From Domibacillus epiphyticus (lineage in GTDB: Bacteria; Bacillota; Bacilli; Bacillales; Domibacillaceae): DNA of 64,000 nt. The DNA lies in NCBI RefSeq assembly GCF_001975785.1, contig NZ_MSFI01000006.1, positions 1-64,000 on the forward strand. The letters run 5' to 3'. A program made the position numbers and the translations under genes. The notes below the pieces were generated by a model, which saw nothing but the letters and a program-made list of their open reading frames with translations, was not told where the DNA came from and searched no databases. The stretch's first letter is position 1. Each line of letters opens with the position of its first letter. Below, piece after piece: positions 62,100 through 64,000 of the stretch.

Positions 62100-63830
62100 A
62101 TGAATGGTGTACTTTCATTATTAAAGCCGTACCGGTTAAAGATGGCGGCCGCCTGGGGGCTCATGCTGCTGGAGCTTGCTGTTGAGCTCGTCCTCCCGAT
62201 TTTAATGGCGAAAATGATTGATGATGGGATCCTCGCCGGCGATCTGGATACGGTAATCCGGTGGGGAGCGATTATGATCGGGTTGTCTTTGTTTTCATTT
62301 GCGGCCGGTATTACTAATTCGTTTATCGCGGCCCGAATCGGCCAAAACTATGGATATGATATACGGAAAAAATTAATTGAAAAAGTACAGTCTTTCTCAT
62401 TTGCCCAGTACGGCCATTTCGATACATCGACACTGATTACACGCATGACAAACGACGTGACCCAGCTGCAAAATGCGGTTTTTATGAGTTTAAGAATCAT
62501 GCTTCGTGCACCGCTAATGATTATTTTTGGAACAGTAATGGCCGTGTACGTTCATTTTGGATTATCGATTGTCTTGCTTATTACCGTGCCAGTCATGACG
62601 ATCTTTATGTTATGGATGATGAGCCGGGGAGCTCGCATGTTTCAGCGTGTTCAAAAGAAACTCGACAAAGTGAACAGCGTGATGCGTGAAAATTTAACAG
62701 GCATTCGTTTAATTAAAGCGTTTGTTCGGAGTGAGTATGAGAAAACCAGGTTTCAGCAGGCTGGAACTGCACTCATGAATGAAACAATCCGCGTCATTCG
62801 CACGTTTGAAAGCATCGTTCCCATTTTATTGCTGGTGATGAATAGCAGTCTCATTTTCATTTTATGGTTCGGCTTTGTAGAGATGCAAAACGGTACGGCA
62901 ACGACAGGTGAGATTGTTGCGATAATCAACTATGCGGCCCGTATCATTATTTCTTTGTCGATCTTTACGTTCATCACGATTGCGTTTGCGCGCGGGAAAG
63001 CTTCTGCCGGGCGGATCGATGAAGTATTGCAAATTGAAGAGGAGAAATTGAAGCCGGTTACAGATACGTACCCAAAAGAGGGCGCTATCGAGTTTGATCG
63101 AATCACGTTCACGTATCCTGGGGGGACGTCACCAGTTCTAAACGAGTTGACGATGACCGTTAAACGTGGGGAAATGGCGGCGATCCTCGGTGAAACAGGA
63201 TCGGGTAAATCGGCGTTATTATCGCTTATTCCGCGTTTATACGAGCCGGATTCAGGTGTGGTCTTAATAGGCGGCCGCGACATTAGCCGTATGAACATGG
63301 ATTTGCTTCGCCGTGAAATTGGCTTTGTGCCGCAGGAATCGCATCTGTTTAGCGGTTCAATACTTGACAATATTCGCTGGGGCAAAAAAGATGCGACGGA
63401 AGAAGAAGTGGTGGAAGCGGCCCGGAAAGCCCAAATTCATGAAACGATCGAAGCGCTGCCGGACGGGTACAATACAGTCATCGGTCAAAAAGGGGTGACG
63501 CTGTCAGGTGGTCAAAAGCAGCGAATATCGATTGCACGGGCACTCATTCGAAAACCGGATATTCTTCTTCTCGACGACAGTACGAGCGCACTTGATGTAA
63601 AAACAGAAACGGCATTAATCGATGCAGTGACAGAAGAAGAGTGTACGATTTTTATTGTGACTCAAAAAATTTCAACGGCGCAGCTGGCGGATCGTATTTT
63701 TATCATTGAAGATGGGAAAATATCGGTTTCCGGTACACATGCGGAACTCGCCGCTGAAGATAGTTTGTATAAACGTCTGATGGAGTCGCAGGGTAGAAAG
63801 GAAGACGCATATGAACAAACAGGGCGCTAA
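62100..63830 (+). CDS. ABC exporter half-transporter, degenerate-site type (YfiB-like)
   Basis: A 576-residue exporter half with an N-terminal six-helix membrane domain (about residues 1-310) and a C-terminal ATPase. Walker A is GETGSGKS (about 363-370) and the signature is LSGGQKQRIS. The Walker B region reads LLLDDSTSALD, where the catalytic glutamate is replaced by aspartate, and the H-loop reads IVTQKIS, where the histidine is replaced by glutamine. Both changes are typical of the noncanonical half of heterodimeric exporters such as BmrC or TM287. The start ATG at 62100 follows GAAGAAGGA. The partner gene overlaps its 3' end. Confidence 0.92.
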   Translation: MNGVLSLLKPYRLKMAAAWGLMLLELAVELVLPILMAKMIDDGILAGDLDTVIRWGAIMIGLSLFSFAAGITNSFIAARIGQNYGYDIRKKLIEKVQSFSFAQYGHFDTSTLITRMTNDVTQLQNAVFMSLRIMLRAPLMIIFGTVMAVYVHFGLSIVLLITVPVMTIFMLWMMSRGARMFQRVQKKLDKVNSVMRENLTGIRLIKAFVRSEYEKTRFQQAGTALMNETIRVIRTFESIVPILLLVMNSSLIFILWFGFVEMQNGTATTGEIVAIINYAARIIISLSIFTFITIAFARGKASAGRIDEVLQIEEEKLKPVTDTYPKEGAIEFDRITFTYPGGTSPVLNELTMTVKRGEMAAILGETGSGKSALLSLIPRLYEPDSGVVLIGGRDISRMNMDLLRREIGFVPQESHLFSGSILDNIRWGKKDATEEEVVEAARKAQIHETIEALPDGYNTVIGQKGVTLSGGQKQRISIARALIRKPDILLLDDSTSALDVKTETALIDAVTEEECTIFIVTQKISTAQLADRIFIIEDGKISVSGTHAELAAEDSLYKRLMESQGRKEDAYEQTGR

Positions 63831-64000
63831 TCTGAAGACAAAGCCCAAAATAACCAATATGTCAGGTACATTGAAGCGTTTAGCCGGTTATTTAATGAAA
63901 CGAAAAGCAAAGCTGATCTTAACGATGATCATGGTTGCATTGAGCTCCGTTTTAGCACTGGCCGGCCCCTTTATAATCGGCGTTTCCATTGATGACTACA
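63811..64000 (+). CDS. second ABC exporter half-transporter (partial, runs off window)
   Basis: The ATG at 63811 follows AAAGGAAG and overlaps the preceding gene by 20 bases. The 63 visible residues hold a basic N-terminal stretch (NKQGANLKTKPKITNMSGTL) and the first membrane helix (KLILTMIMVALSSVLALAGP onward), as in the second half of YfiB/YfiC-type exporters. The ATPase domain lies beyond the window. It is expected to carry the canonical catalytic glutamate missing in its partner. Confidence 0.85.
   Translation, partial: MNKQGANLKTKPKITNMSGTLKRLAGYLMKRKAKLILTMIMVALSSVLALAGPFIIGVSIDDY

Overview
The window comes from the chromosome of a low-to-medium-GC Gram-positive bacterium of the family Bacillaceae. 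Nearly every gene has a close counterpart in Bacillus subtilis, and long blocks keep the B. subtilis order as I remember it: tsaE-tsaB-rimI-tsaD | ydiF | rex-tatA-tatC | ydiK-ydiL | groES-groEL; guaA-pbuG; yebE-yebG-purEKBCSQLFMNHD; yerA-yerB-yerC-pcrB-pcrA-ligA-yerH; gatCAB and dgkB. The regulation is also typical of Bacillus: a CIRCE element before groESL, PurBoxes with guanine riboswitches before pbuG and purE, and a GlcT-type RAT/terminator before ptsG. The species cannot be fixed from the sequence alone, but it is not B. subtilis: the groEL-guaA interval is short and carries different genes, and moaC and argJ are missing where they might be expected.

Layout. 1-330: the 3' end of an rRNA operon (5S tail), tRNA-fMet, tRNA-Asp and terminators. 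351-2982: genes for tRNA t6A modification and N-terminal acetylation. 3009-3134: an intergenic cluster of DnaA boxes in one orientation, the most interesting non-coding feature. 3147-7849: an ABC-F ATPase, the redox repressor Rex, a minimal Tat translocase and two membrane proteins. 7955-10039: groESL. 10044-17755: an accessory stretch with a duplicated terminator, a holin-like small protein, a MerR remnant, an EamA transporter, a chemoreceptor with a long leader and a SWIM-SNF2 helicase. 17916-25278: nadE, guaA, the hypoxanthine/guanine permease pbuG, glcT and ptsG. 25367-39047: yebE-yebG followed by the full twelve-gene purine operon leading to IMP. 39280-48609: an adenine-deaminase-like protein, lipoproteins, a TrpR-like regulator, archaeal-type lipid synthase PcrB, helicase PcrA and DNA ligase. 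48731-55579: a zinc permease, isocitrate lyase without malate synthase, the GatCAB amidotransferase, an esterase and a tautomerase. 55638-58652 (minus strand): argC-argB-argD with no argJ. 58821-64000: a thioredoxin-like protein, diacylglycerol kinase, then a MarR-MFS-ABC-ABC efflux block cut by the window edge.

How it fits together. Purine supply is the main theme. Salvage (pbuG, perhaps yerA), GMP synthesis (guaA) and de novo synthesis (purE-purD) lie close together. The pbuG and purE leaders carry the same two control layers, PurR boxes at the promoter and a guanine-sensing attenuator downstream. I found no insertion sequence, CRISPR array, integrase or prophage, and no convincing wholly new multi-gene system. 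The candidates worth testing are listed as findings.
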